From contig NZ_CP126739.1 in the NCBI RefSeq assembly GCF_030246885.1, forward strand, positions 248,001 to 312,000: DNA of 64,000 bases, in the 5' to 3' direction. The translations under genes were made by a program, and so were the position numbers. The stretch comes from Microbacterium sp. zg-B185 (GTDB lineage Bacteria; Actinomycetota; Actinomycetes; Actinomycetales; Microbacteriaceae). The notes beneath the pieces were generated by a model. The model made no database searches. It was not told where the DNA came from and saw only the letters and a list, made by a program, of their open reading frames with translations. This document shows, one piece after another, positions 1 to 8,970 of this stretch. Positions within the stretch are counted from its first letter, which is position 1, and each line of letters opens with the position of its first letter.

Positions 1-440
1 ACCAGAAGGGCGCCTTGTGGCTGTGTCATTGATCATTCGCTTTCGATCACGCGGAGGTCTCGACTTCCGCTCATCAGGGGAAGTCGCAGCCAGTGCCCTC
101 GATCGGGCGCGAGGCTTCGCGTCTGCCTGCGAACGAGCCCACACTCTCAGCCCCGAGCACCGTCGGCAAGCGCGAGGAAACGCCGCTTAACAATCGCGAC
201 AACCCGGGTACAGATCGGCTCGACCCCGGCATCGCCGCGCTCGCGGAGGGCGACAACCACGCTGTCCGCTCGGCGATGGAGCGAGATACGGCGTCACCGC
301 GGGTTCCGCGGGCTTGGCAGCGGAAGCACAGCTCCCCTGGGAGGAGGCATATGCGTGCCAACGGCTGGCCGAATCCCTCCTGCGCGGCGCGGGGGGTGCG
401 CGTCGCCTCGGCGGTGCCCGCACCGCGATCCTTGGGTTAA
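1..440. other. Gene-poor flank left of IS30 element; possible regulator fragment
   Basis: No complete gene is supported here. A plus-strand frame at about 311-430, directly abutting the IS30 left end, reads like the helical repeat part of LuxR/ATPase regulators (PWEEAYACQRLAESLL). It lacks a start and is interrupted by the IS boundary. This is a weak resemblance only. Short open frames on both strands in this stretch have no recognisable motif. Confidence 0.25.
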
Positions 441-1640
441 TGCGGTGGTTGCAACACCTCGAGAGATGGTGTGCTGTGGCGATGTATTCACTTCGTATTC
501 GGCCTGACTTGCTCCAGGTGTTCTGGGTGGGGATGCAGGCGGGTGATTCTCTGACCGACGCGGTGCTCCCGCTCGGCGTCGATCGCAGGACCGGGGCGCG
601 GATTCTGGTCGCTGCCGGCGGTGTCAGACCACGCCGCGGCCGTGATCTCAAGGGGCGGTGTTTGACGTTCGCCGACCGGGAAGAGATCGCGGTCCTGCGG
701 GCGCCGGGGAACTCATTGCGGCAGATCGCGGCGGCGATCGGGAGAGCGGCATCGACAGTGTCGAGGGAGCTGTCCAGGAACACCGCCCGTGGGTCGGCGT
801 ATCGTGCGAGGACCGCGCATGTCCTGGCGTATGAGCGTGCGTCGCGGCCGAAGCCAGCCAAGCTCCATGTGAACCTCGAGCTGCGTGCGAAGGTGGAGCG
901 GGACCTTCGCAAGAAGTACTCGCCCGAGCAGATCTCGGGGCGCCTGAAACGGGAGTTCCCCGGCCGGGAGGAGATGCGGGTGTCGCCCGAGACGATCTAC
1001 CAGTCTCTCTACGTGCAGTCTCGGGGCGCGCTCAAGCAAGAGCTGACCAGGCATCTCCGGACCGGGAGGGCTTTGCGGAGCCCGTCGCGCAAGACCTGGC
1101 AGCGTAAGAACCGGATCCCGAACATGATCAACATCTCCGAGCGTCCCGCGCAGGCTAGCGACCGGGCCGTGCCGGGCAGCTGGGAGGGTGATCTGATCAT
1201 CGGGAAAGGCAACCTGTCAGCGATCGGCACGCTCGTCGAACGCTCCAGCAACTACACGATGCTGGTGGCCCTACCCGATGGATACAAGCCGGAGCAGGTC
1301 GCATCGGCGTTGACCCGGAAGATCCAGCAGCTTCCTGAGCAGCTGCGGGTCGCGTTGACCTGGGATCAGGGACCCGAGATGCGGGACTGGGAGAAAGTCC
1401 GCATCGACACCGGGATCGAGATCTTCTTCTGCGACCCGAAGTCGCCGTGGCAACGCGGCATCAACGAAAACACGAATGGGCTGCTGCGCCAATACTTCCC
1501 GAAAGGCACCGAGCTGGCCGGGTTCAGCGAGGAACACCTCGACGCCGTCGCCGCGGAACTGAACGACCGACCCCGCAAACGACTAGAGTTCCAAACCCCG
1601 ATCGAAGTCATCGGGAATGTCCTGTTGCAATGACCGCCAG
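440..1640 (+). mobile_element. IS30-family insertion sequence, complete
   Basis: The element is bounded by imperfect terminal inverted repeats. The left end at 441-456 (tgcggtggttgcaaca) matches the reverse complement of 1623-1638 at 13 of 16 positions, including the shared core ttgcaaca. The single transposase gene lies between them and its stop codon sits inside the right repeat, as is common in IS30 elements. I could not identify a target-site duplication with confidence; IS30 duplications are only 2-3 bp. The repeat match is seen in the sequence, and the exact outer base is uncertain by a few nucleotides. Confidence 0.82.
482..1633 (+). CDS. IS30-family transposase
   Basis: This 383-residue DDE transposase catalyses cut and rejoining of the IS30 ends. 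A helix-turn-helix of the IS30 N-terminal type lies around residues 60-100 (QIAAAIGRAASTVSRELSRN), for end recognition. The catalytic triad is visible as D237 (WEGDLIIG), D295 (TWDQGPEM) and E329 (RGINENTNGLLRQY). The 33-residue D-E spacing is characteristic of the family. The open frame extends upstream to 314, but ATG at 482 is chosen because it lies just inside the left inverted repeat and gives the usual family length. The gene looks intact, so the element may be active. Confidence 0.93.
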   Translation: MYSLRIRPDLLQVFWVGMQAGDSLTDAVLPLGVDRRTGARILVAAGGVRPRRGRDLKGRCLTFADREEIAVLRAPGNSLRQIAAAIGRAASTVSRELSRNTARGSAYRARTAHVLAYERASRPKPAKLHVNLELRAKVERDLRKKYSPEQISGRLKREFPGREEMRVSPETIYQSLYVQSRGALKQELTRHLRTGRALRSPSRKTWQRKNRIPNMINISERPAQASDRAVPGSWEGDLIIGKGNLSAIGTLVERSSNYTMLVALPDGYKPEQVASALTRKIQQLPEQLRVALTWDQGPEMRDWEKVRIDTGIEIFFCDPKSPWQRGINENTNGLLRQYFPKGTELAGFSEEHLDAVAAELNDRPRKRLEFQTPIEVIGNVLLQ

Positions 1641-1748
1641 AATCCGCCGATCCCTTACCGGGCGCAGGAGACGAGATTGGTGACAATCGTCTCGATGAGC
1701 GGCCGTCAATTGGCCATTCCCATCCGCGCGCAGGTCTGGGCGGTCGGC

Positions 1749-3728
1749 CTAGTCGCAGCCTCGGCTGGCGAACGGGGATCGGTCCCTCAAACGAATCTCG
1801 ACTGACGCGGCTGATGGGAGACTCGGAGCCGCGAAGGATTGAGTGCGGCCGGCCAGCTCGCGCTTTAGCTCCGAGTCGTCGCCAGAACGAATCGTGGCTA
1901 GTGCCCTGACGGCGAGGTCTCCGAGTGGGGTGTAGTCATGCTGGAGCGCGATCTGGCGCAGGCGGCGGAGGCGCGGAACTTGAGCAAGGTCTCCGCTTGT
2001 GACTGCGAACGCGAGGTATACGACAGCGAACTCGAGATCATCTTCTCTGAGTAGGCACGTATTGGACTGTGTCATTCGGTGCAGCAGCTCGATGAGGCCG
2101 AGCACCGAGTCTTCGCTGGTGGCGTTCGTCGAGCGTTCGGCGTAATCCTGATAGTCAGAAAGCGCGAGGGTAATTGGAGGAGTGGATGATCCGGCCGTGA
2201 CGACGGTAACGGAGTCACAAGCGGGGTCCGCGAGAGTTGCGAATCCGAGCGCAGCCACAAGAATGTCCTGCTCCCCAAACGTTGCCTCGATCCGCCAATG
2301 CCCGTTGCGCCGGACGGATTCAATAACCTCAATCCCTTTGGACCTGTGGAGCCAAAAGGCGGCGAGTTTCTCTTGGGTCAATCCCATGTGTGCAGCCGCG
2401 CCCGGAGGCAGCGGCACGTCGACTCCGCAGCGTTCGAGGGCGTTGCTGATGGTCCAGTTGAGCGCGAGGACAGATTCAAGGAACGCGTACGCCTTGTCGA
2501 TGTATTCGGGTGCACTGAACGTGGCGCTGAAGGATCGCAGATCGATGCTGATCGTCTCAGCAGCTGGGTCGATATTGATGCACCGGCCGTGATGGGCAGA
2601 ATGCCGAAGGAAGGAGGGTGCGTCCACAAACGTCGTCGGCATCGCGGCTGCGAGGCGCTCCACGTGGTGGGTGGCGTCTTTCTTGATGAGCCGCTGATAG
2701 TGCTCGATGCCTTCGATTTCGACGCTGAGAAGCCGGCTCCAGACGAGAAGCGGGAGTGCTGCCTCATAGAGCTCGCCAACAGTCTTCGACAACCGACGGA
2801 AGATGACGGTCGGGTCGGACTCCTCCCCGACGATTCGCTCGAAATGCAGCAGACACTCGAACACGTCACGTCGCGCAACTCCCAAGTCGTCCACCGCGCC
2901 GGTCAGCCGTGCCACTTGGCGGACTTTCAGCTCGTGTCGTCCTAATTGCGAAAGCTCGCGCAGCTTCGAGCCGAGGGCGTCGGGATCCAGGTAGGCCTTT
3001 CCAACAAGATCAACAATCAATAGGTCGACAGCGGATCCGGTCGCGACGTGACCGCCGCTGAGCGCCCTCCCGCGTTCTGTGCCGATCGCTATCAATCCTG
3101 GGAGGTCCATACCAGGGTGGAGGATGCTCAGGGCTTTGAAAGCGCGCTCAGCAATTGCCGGTTCGACCCGAATATTCGACAGAACGGCTGCCGCCTCTGA
3201 GACTGTGCGCAGGATTCCGAGTTGCTCAGTTGACCCATCGAGAACTGATTGCCCTCGCCGGGCGAGCTCCTGAGCCTTCGCGGGGTCCGCCGTCGTCATC
3301 GCTTCGAGGTAGATCGGCCACAGTCTGACTAACTGCGTGGCCACGCTCAAGTACGCGCGCGGCTCTCCAGTAGGTCGGAGCTTGGCTAAACCGCGCAGCA
3401 GCACGACCAATTGATCGATTCTGCGGACTGTCGCTGCCAACTCGCCCACGGCTTGATCTGGGTTCGATCCGCTTAGCAACGATCGCAGCCCCGACAAGAA
3501 TCGGCTCACCAGTGAACTGAACTCGTTGCTTAGTCGCTCGGGGACAAGAGTTGGGTCAGAGTCACCAGCGCTCAACACCGCCGAAGATACCTGTGATGCG
3601 AGCTGTCGACGACGCACCACGTGAGGGTTTACCTCGCCGACTCGTGGGGCCTTGCCGCAATCGGCGCAGGAAAGCGCCAGCACCCGTTGTCCACCGCATC
3701 CTGCGCAACGGATCGTGCTGAAGCTCAA
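1749..3728 (-). CDS. Hypothetical protein with N-terminal zinc ribbon, coupled to upstream gene
   Basis: I do not recognise this roughly 659-residue protein. Near the N-terminus it has a four-cysteine ribbon (CAGCGGQRVLALSCADCG) that probably binds zinc. The rest is a mainly helical, soluble-looking chain with no signal peptide, transmembrane segment or P-loop that I can see. The open frame extends to 3794, but TTG at 3728 is preferred: it overlaps the stop of the upstream gene as TTGA, a standard translational-coupling arrangement. The pair sits between an IS30 copy and the relaxase, a usual position for cargo in conjugative elements. Function is unknown. Defence or regulation is only a guess from context. 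Confidence 0.7.
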   Translation of the reverse strand: MSFSTIRCAGCGGQRVLALSCADCGKAPRVGEVNPHVVRRRQLASQVSSAVLSAGDSDPTLVPERLSNEFSSLVSRFLSGLRSLLSGSNPDQAVGELAATVRRIDQLVVLLRGLAKLRPTGEPRAYLSVATQLVRLWPIYLEAMTTADPAKAQELARRGQSVLDGSTEQLGILRTVSEAAAVLSNIRVEPAIAERAFKALSILHPGMDLPGLIAIGTERGRALSGGHVATGSAVDLLIVDLVGKAYLDPDALGSKLRELSQLGRHELKVRQVARLTGAVDDLGVARRDVFECLLHFERIVGEESDPTVIFRRLSKTVGELYEAALPLLVWSRLLSVEIEGIEHYQRLIKKDATHHVERLAAAMPTTFVDAPSFLRHSAHHGRCINIDPAAETISIDLRSFSATFSAPEYIDKAYAFLESVLALNWTISNALERCGVDVPLPPGAAAHMGLTQEKLAAFWLHRSKGIEVIESVRRNGHWRIEATFGEQDILVAALGFATLADPACDSVTVVTAGSSTPPITLALSDYQDYAERSTNATSEDSVLGLIELLHRMTQSNTCLLREDDLEFAVVYLAFAVTSGDLAQVPRLRRLRQIALQHDYTPLGDLAVRALATIRSGDDSELKRELAGRTQSFAAPSLPSAASVEIRLRDRSPFASRGCD

Positions 3729-4246
3729 CTGCCCGTCAAGTCCCAATGCCCACCGTCCCACTCCTGCTCGCAGACTACGACAGGCGAACGACATCGGTCG
3801 CTCAGCGGGCCGATAGGAGTTCGGACGTACTCCAGCGCCAGTCGTCTTGCAGCGGTATCCACGCCGTCGGGCTCCTGCCAGTAGCGCGCGAGATCGACCG
3901 ACACCTGCAGCGCCTCCCTCAGAATGTCTCCGCGGATATGAGTCAGGTCGACATCGTCGATGCGCGCCGCGAGGTCATCGGCGCTGAACGTCGGATCAGG
4001 TTCCGGGTCGGAAGTATCCCCAATGAGACGGAAGAGCGTGCCGGGGTTCGGATCGAGCTCGTGGCCGAGCCAGAACAACGCAGTGTGCACCGTCTCGTCG
4101 GTGCGGGCGGCGTACTCCAGGCACATCCGACGACCGCGCGGACCACGCAGCAGGGCATCCGCGAGATCGTCCACCGCCCCAGCTTGCCGGACAGTTGCGC
4201 ATCTCCTCCACAACTGCCGGCACCGCATCACTTGCGGCGCCTTCAC
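3725..4246 (-). CDS. Hypothetical protein, first gene of a coupled pair
   Basis: This 173-residue acidic, helical protein of unknown function contains the stretch ALLRGPRGRRMCLEYAARTD, a pattern found near the start of many uncharacterised actinobacterial proteins. No membrane segment or catalytic motif is visible. It is translated just ahead of the zinc-ribbon protein and their stop and start codons overlap, so they are very likely one unit. The true N-terminus is uncertain. A different frame running upstream to about 4469 also looks coding-like, so the gene may start elsewhere or carry a frameshift near 4170. The 240 bases between it and the relaxase probably hold divergent promoters, but I could not identify them. 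Confidence 0.6.
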   Translation of the reverse strand: MKAPQVMRCRQLWRRCATVRQAGAVDDLADALLRGPRGRRMCLEYAARTDETVHTALFWLGHELDPNPGTLFRLIGDTSDPEPDPTFSADDLAARIDDVDLTHIRGDILREALQVSVDLARYWQEPDGVDTAARRLALEYVRTPIGPLSDRCRSPVVVCEQEWDGGHWDLTGS

Positions 4247-4488
4247 CGGTCTTCGAACGAGTGAGTCGTTCGCCGGCGTTCAGCCGCTCCCGAATACAGC
4301 GATCCTGACGTGCTCCGATGCAGATACCCCGCCCAGCTAACTGCTCGATGAAGGCGCCGCAAACGCACGAGGCTACCTCGGTGAAGCTCGTCTCCCACAA
4401 CGACAGAGGCCCAAGAAGAACAGCAATGCACGCAGGCACTTTTTGTGGAACCCTCCACGAGTTAGGCAAGTGAGAGTACTCTGGGGTC

Positions 4489-7400
4489 GTGCGCGGAGGC
4501 CTCGAGCGGTGGAAGAGGGGTGTCGGATCGCAGGGTGTCCGACAGGCGCTGGCCTACGCCTTCGACGGCTCGTGTGACTCGCACATCCGGACCACCTCCG
4601 GCGTGAATGCGCTCGCCGACTACAGCGATGTAGCGGCGGCGGGCGTCTCGCGGTTCACCGTCGAGGCTGGAGTCATCAGCGCGGATCTTCTTGGTCCGGC
4701 GGAGTTGCGGCGATGGGTGGATGGCTATGACCCGGACACGGGGGAGCGGCGCGGGCGGGATCTGAGCTCTCCGGACGCGGATCTGATTCTTGACGGAACG
4801 ATCAACGCACCCAAGTCGTACAGCATCGCGGCGTTGCTCGATCCGGATCTGGCGCGAGAGTTCGAACAGCTGCAGGACCGGCTCCGGGACCGGGTCGTGC
4901 TGATCTGGCAGCGCGAGCTGAACGCGCGGCGCGGTGCGGGCGGGCGTGTCCGGGAGGCGCTGGATCGGGTGGAGGTGGTGGAGCTGCATCATCGCCGCTC
5001 CCGTGCGCTGGATCCGCACATTCACCGGCACCTGTGGTTGAGCGTAAAGGTGCGCGGGCAGGACGGCCGCTGGTCGAACGTGGACTCGCGGGTGGCGATG
5101 AAGCTGCACACGGTCATCAATGCCGAGGGCGAGCTGGCCGCCCGGACCGACCCGACCTGGATCGCAGCCCTCGCCCGGCACGGCTTCACCTTGGATGCCG
5201 ATGGCGAGATCGCCGAACTCGCGCACGCCGTGCGGCCGCTGTCGCGGCGGTCGAATCAGATCGAACGCAACCGGGCCGTTCTGCTGGCTCGGTGGCAGGA
5301 GGAGCACCTCGCTCAGGAGCCCACCCCGACCGTGCTGCAGCAGATCGATCGGATGGCGTGGGCAAAAGGCCGCCCGAACAAGCCCGGCGACCTTCGCGAG
5401 CACGATTGGGAATCCATGGTGCGCGAAGAACTCGGTGCGATCGATCCCGAGCTTCTTGGCCACCGGGGCGAGGTTCGACCTGCGGCCGCATCGCTGGCGG
5501 AGCTTGATGTGGAGCTGCTGGCGGCGCGGGCGATCGTGGAAGCGGATACACGATCCGCGGCCTGCGGGGGACGGTTCAGCCGGTTCGACATCCGCGCCGG
5601 CGCGACCCGTGCGCTGGCCGCATCCGGTGTCGTCCAAGCACGAGAGGACCTCCAAGGGACTCTGGATCTGATCGAGGCGCGGGCGCTGACCCACACCGTG
5701 GACCTGTTGCCCGACGCGCCCGACCGGCCCGACCACATCAAAGGGTTCATGGCCGCCGGCACGGCGGCCAGCAAGGTGGAACTGGGCGCCCGCTTCGACG
5801 CGCTGACCCGGCAGGGCGTGACGGTCGACGCCGAGGAGATCGCCGCCACCGCTGGCAATGTGCTCCCGGTCGGGGTCGGGCTGGACGAACGGCAGCTCGC
5901 GGCGGCCGGTGCGATCGCCGGCACCGACCGGCTGGTGTCGGTGACCGGGCCGGCCGGGGCGGGAAAGACCACGATGCTGCGGGTGGCCAAGATCGCACTG
6001 GCCCAGCGTGGGCATCTGATGGTGGTGGTCGCACCGACCAAGAAGGCGGCCTCGGTGGCAGGGCGGGAGATCGGAACGACCGCATCGAGCCTGCACGCGC
6101 TGCTTGCCGACTACGGCTGGAGATGGGCTCGGGACGCCGCTGGCGCGGAGGTCTGGACCCGACTGCGCCCCGGGGATGTCGACCCGGGCTCGGGGGTCGT
6201 GTTCGAGGGTCCGCGACGCTTCCCCCTGCGTAGCGGGGATCGGATCGTGGTCGATGAGGCAGGGATGGTTGATCTGCACACCGCGAACGCGCTGGCGGCG
6301 GTCGCCGCCGAGACGGGTACCGGGATCGCGATGGTGGGGGACCATCTGCAGGCGATGCCGGTTGGTCACGCCGGGGCGATGGCCTGTATGACCCGGCGCA
6401 GCACGGCGGTCATCGAACTGACCGCGGTGCACCGCTTCCACGACCCGGAGTACGCGGCCCTGACTCTGCGGATGCGGGAACCGGCATCCAAGGAAGAAGC
6501 CCTGACCGTGGCGGCGGAGCTGGACCGGCGCGGGCTGATCCACCGGGTGAGCGACCAGGTCCAGGCCCGGGACGTGATGGTGGAGGCGTACTTCCGGTTC
6601 GCCACCGGCCATCGTCGGGTTGCGTTGGTGACCGGCACCAACGAGGAAGCGGACGGGATCAACGAAGCCATCCAGCAGCGCCGCATCGACCAGGGGCAAC
6701 TCCGGACCACCCGGATCGCGCTCGGGCAGGGAGAGCAACGGCTCCTGGAGGGTGACACCGTGCAGACGAGACGTAACGACCGGCACGCGAACGTGGACAA
6801 CCGCGCGCTCTGGATCCTGCGGCGCATCACCGCGGACGGGCTAGAGCTGGCCAGCGTGGCTGACAGCGCAGAGGTTCGCAGGGTGTCTCACGAGTATGCG
6901 GCCGAGCACGTGCATTTGGCCTACGCCTCCACCGTGCACGGCATCCAGGGGGAGACCACCGACGCCTCCATCGTCGGGCCGGGTGTGGACGCCTCCGGGC
7001 TCTACGTCGGCATGACCCGAGGGCGTGCGCACAACGAAGCGATCGCAATCGCCGGCACCGACGCCGCGGCCAGGGACACGATCGCCGAGAGCATGCTCCG
7101 CGGCATCCCCGAAGTCAGCATCGATGACTCCATCCGCGCCGCACGCACCGAACTGCACCGCGCCGCCCGCACCCCAGACACCGACACCCACGCGGCGCCG
7201 GCGGCGTGGAAGGACCGGACCCGCCGGCCATGGGGACACGTGGTCGAGATCGAACGCGTCGCCGCACAGCAACGCGCGCGGGAGCGGGAGATGCGGGAGC
7301 GGCTGGAGCGGGTCAACGACTGGATGCACACGGCCGCCCGCACAATGCTGGAGCTGGACGCACGCATCGACACCCAATCCGCCGCCACTCATGGTCGGGT

Positions 7401-7671
7401 AATCGATGCCGCCACGTCGGCAGAGGCCGCGAACGGCCGCCGGAACCAACTGGCCGAGCGCTACACCGCGCGCCTGCAGGACCAGGCGCAACTTGCCCGA
7501 GAGTACCGCCAGTTCACGCAGCTCACCGATGAGCTGGAAGCCGAGCGCGCCGCACGCACAGTGCTCGACCCTCAGACGCGTGCCGTCGAAGACCGAGCCC
7601 GGCAGAGCGTGGCGCAAATGGCGACCGCGGTCACGGTGACCCGCGGTCCCGACGGGCCGCGGCGACGATAG
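4489..7671 (+). CDS. MobF-family conjugative relaxase with C-terminal helicase
   Basis: This 1060-residue protein nicks DNA at the transfer origin, stays bound to the 5' end and unwinds the strand to be exported. The N-terminal relaxase domain shows the histidine cluster DPHIHRHLW at about residues 175-183, which coordinates the metal. A tyrosine near residue 45 (LADYSDV) is a candidate nucleophile. The helicase part has Walker A GPAGAGKTT (about 486-494), Walker B VVDEAGM (about 587) and a late motif STVHGIQGETTD (about 813). A charged coiled-coil tail follows from about residue 920. It starts at GTG 4489 and lies opposite in strand to the secretion operon. No oriT could be defined by eye. 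The length matches actinobacterial TraA/MobF relaxases. Confidence 0.93.
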   Translation: MRGGLERWKRGVGSQGVRQALAYAFDGSCDSHIRTTSGVNALADYSDVAAAGVSRFTVEAGVISADLLGPAELRRWVDGYDPDTGERRGRDLSSPDADLILDGTINAPKSYSIAALLDPDLAREFEQLQDRLRDRVVLIWQRELNARRGAGGRVREALDRVEVVELHHRRSRALDPHIHRHLWLSVKVRGQDGRWSNVDSRVAMKLHTVINAEGELAARTDPTWIAALARHGFTLDADGEIAELAHAVRPLSRRSNQIERNRAVLLARWQEEHLAQEPTPTVLQQIDRMAWAKGRPNKPGDLREHDWESMVREELGAIDPELLGHRGEVRPAAASLAELDVELLAARAIVEADTRSAACGGRFSRFDIRAGATRALAASGVVQAREDLQGTLDLIEARALTHTVDLLPDAPDRPDHIKGFMAAGTAASKVELGARFDALTRQGVTVDAEEIAATAGNVLPVGVGLDERQLAAAGAIAGTDRLVSVTGPAGAGKTTMLRVAKIALAQRGHLMVVVAPTKKAASVAGREIGTTASSLHALLADYGWRWARDAAGAEVWTRLRPGDVDPGSGVVFEGPRRFPLRSGDRIVVDEAGMVDLHTANALAAVAAETGTGIAMVGDHLQAMPVGHAGAMACMTRRSTAVIELTAVHRFHDPEYAALTLRMREPASKEEALTVAAELDRRGLIHRVSDQVQARDVMVEAYFRFATGHRRVALVTGTNEEADGINEAIQQRRIDQGQLRTTRIALGQGEQRLLEGDTVQTRRNDRHANVDNRALWILRRITADGLELASVADSAEVRRVSHEYAAEHVHLAYASTVHGIQGETTDASIVGPGVDASGLYVGMTRGRAHNEAIAIAGTDAAARDTIAESMLRGIPEVSIDDSIRAARTELHRAARTPDTDTHAAPAAWKDRTRRPWGHVVEIERVAAQQRAREREMRERLERVNDWMHTAARTMLELDARIDTQSAATHGRVIDAATSAEAANGRRNQLAERYTARLQDQAQLAREYRQFTQLTDELEAERAARTVLDPQTRAVEDRARQSVAQMATAVTVTRGPDGPRRR

Positions 7672-7755
7672 GAATCACCCTGCCGTAAGCCTTCCACCGT
7701 CACGCGGTGTGGAAACCCCTGTGGTCGACCGCGCGGCGGCTCGGGCGGAGTTCTC

Positions 7756-8106
7756 TCAACCGCCACTGGTTCTGGTGGTGGTGCTCATCGGCGTGACCGC
7801 ATTGGCCCACACCCAGCAGCGGAGCTGCGTCGCGCCAACGGTGAATTGGATGCCGCAGGCCAGGTCGTTCCACACCACCACGACCGCATCAACCTCCACG
7901 GCGTGCGGGCCGAACCGCACCCACGCTTTGCACGGCTTGGGCTGCGGATCGCGGGTGACCGGCAGGGCATCCTTCCGCAGCTCCTGAGCGGTGAGGGTCT
8001 GGAGGGGATGCTGCGACGAGACGCGTTCCAGGATCCGGTCGTCCATCAGCCGGTCATAGCCCGCGCTATACCGCTTGTTCGTTCCCACACCCGGACATCC
8101 CTTCAC
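7756..8106 (-). CDS. Hypothetical protein next to conjugation genes
   Basis: This is a 116-residue protein of unknown function. The central part (CKAWVRFGPHAVEVDAVVVVWNDLACGIQF) alternates hydrophobic residues like a small beta-rich domain. It carries four cysteines and no membrane segment. GTG at 8106 gives the longest form. GTG at 8088 is an alternative with an AAGGGA Shine-Dalgarno nine bases upstream. It is transcribed divergently from the DUF6504 gene, and the SOS-box-like palindrome at 8135-8150 lies between them, so both may share regulation. It converges with the relaxase gene. Confidence 0.6.
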   Translation of the reverse strand: MKGCPGVGTNKRYSAGYDRLMDDRILERVSSQHPLQTLTAQELRKDALPVTRDPQPKPCKAWVRFGPHAVEVDAVVVVWNDLACGIQFTVGATQLRCWVWANAVTPMSTTTRTSGG

Positions 8107-8134
8107 CCGGTCCCGCAGGCAACACTAGATCATC

Positions 8135-8150
8135 TCGAATACATGTTCTA
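8135..8150. promoter_or_regulatory. Putative SOS box (LexA operator)
   Basis: The 16-base site tcgaatacatgttcta matches the actinobacterial LexA consensus TCGAAC-N4-GTTCGA at 10 of 12 specified positions. It sits in a locally AT-rich stretch that would suit a promoter, 12 bases before the ATG of the DUF6504 gene and 28 bases before the divergent hypothetical gene. DUF6504 genes are often found beside SOS polymerase genes in Actinobacteria, which fits. LexA control is inferred from the motif only. Confidence 0.55.
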
Positions 8151-8162
8151 TTCTTGTGTCCC

Positions 8163-8423
8163 ATGGGTGAGGTGACAGTCGAACGCCAGGTGACGCTGTG
8201 GATGGTGGACGAGGTACCCACTCGCATGTTCTACGCCGGTCGGCGGTGGCGCGTCAGTGACACTCCCACCCGGCTGCGCGAGTCGATCTGGACTTCCCCG
8301 GTCCCACACGGCGGCGGTCTCTACGGGTGGCGATTCCAGGGTACAAACGAGGACGGTGAGAGTCTCGTTTTCGACGTGTACCGCGCCGAGAACGGCTGGC
8401 ACGTGCACCACGCCTATACCTGA
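8163..8423 (+). CDS. DUF6504 family protein
   Basis: This 86-residue protein contains the tract MFYAGRRWRVSDTPTRL, the hallmark of the DUF6504 family, small beta-rich proteins often encoded beside error-prone polymerase genes (dinB/imuB). No polymerase gene is present here, so this copy is isolated within a mobile region. ATG at 8163 is chosen over an in-frame TTG at 8154 because it starts the conserved region and lies just downstream of the SOS-box-like site. The biochemical role of the family is unknown. A link to DNA damage is inferred from the operator and from usual gene neighbourhoods. Confidence 0.72.
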   Translation: MGEVTVERQVTLWMVDEVPTRMFYAGRRWRVSDTPTRLRESIWTSPVPHGGGLYGWRFQGTNEDGESLVFDVYRAENGWHVHHAYT

Positions 8424-8599
8424 CTCGCGCACTGTTCTGCGCGACTCCGGCTGAGGGCTGTGCCGCCCAGCCCTGGCCCCTTGCGGTTAGAGCAGCACCT
8501 GCGGGACTGACGACGAACGGGGGGCCTCCCGTGCGGCGCGCACGACACATCGCCTGTATCCGGGGGAAACGCATTCGTCGGACGAGGAGTCGGACGCAC

Positions 8600-8845
8600 C
8601 CACTGGCCGAGTTCGCCACCATCGGGATCGTGCAACGCCGAACCCTGCAAAGCCCACGCCGACCGGGCCGGGCAACTACAGCACGCCCTGGACAGCCGGG
8701 TGCTGATCGAGCAAGCCAAGGGTGCCGTCGCCTACCAACGCAACGTCCCCATCGATGACGCGTTCACGATCCCCCGCGACCACGCGCGCCGGACCCGCAC
8801 AAAGATCCGCGACGTCGCCGAACAGGTCCGCACCCCCGGCTGCAG
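8600..8845 (+). pseudogene. Remnant of a GAF-ANTAR transcription antiterminator gene
   Basis: Two adjacent frames together recreate the end of an ANTAR-domain protein. In one frame LAEFATIGIVQRRTLQ matches the linker after a GAF domain. After a frame change near 8652 the other reads HALDSRVLIEQAKGAVAYQR followed by DDAFTIPRDHARRTRTKIRDVAEQV, the core of the RNA-binding ANTAR domain. The N-terminal sensor domain is missing, the frame is broken and no natural start remains. ANTAR proteins bind paired RNA hairpins to prevent termination. This copy cannot make a functional protein. It is flanked by other non-coding debris, consistent with decay around mobile DNA. Confidence 0.72.
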
Positions 8846-8970
8846 ATCTAACCGGGCCTGCACACATCTGGGCAACGGGTCAGGGTGTACCGTGCGCGGG
8901 CGACACGGCGTTCCGGGCAGCACAGTGCCGGCCAGGACGAGGTTCTTGATCGCGAATTCGTCGATTTCGG

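Noticed and set aside
4462..6786. Minus-strand open frame of 774 codons
   Set aside because: It lies opposite the relaxase gene, is rich in Arg/Pro/His/Gly and has no motif. The relaxase frame on the other strand has clear relaxase and helicase motifs.
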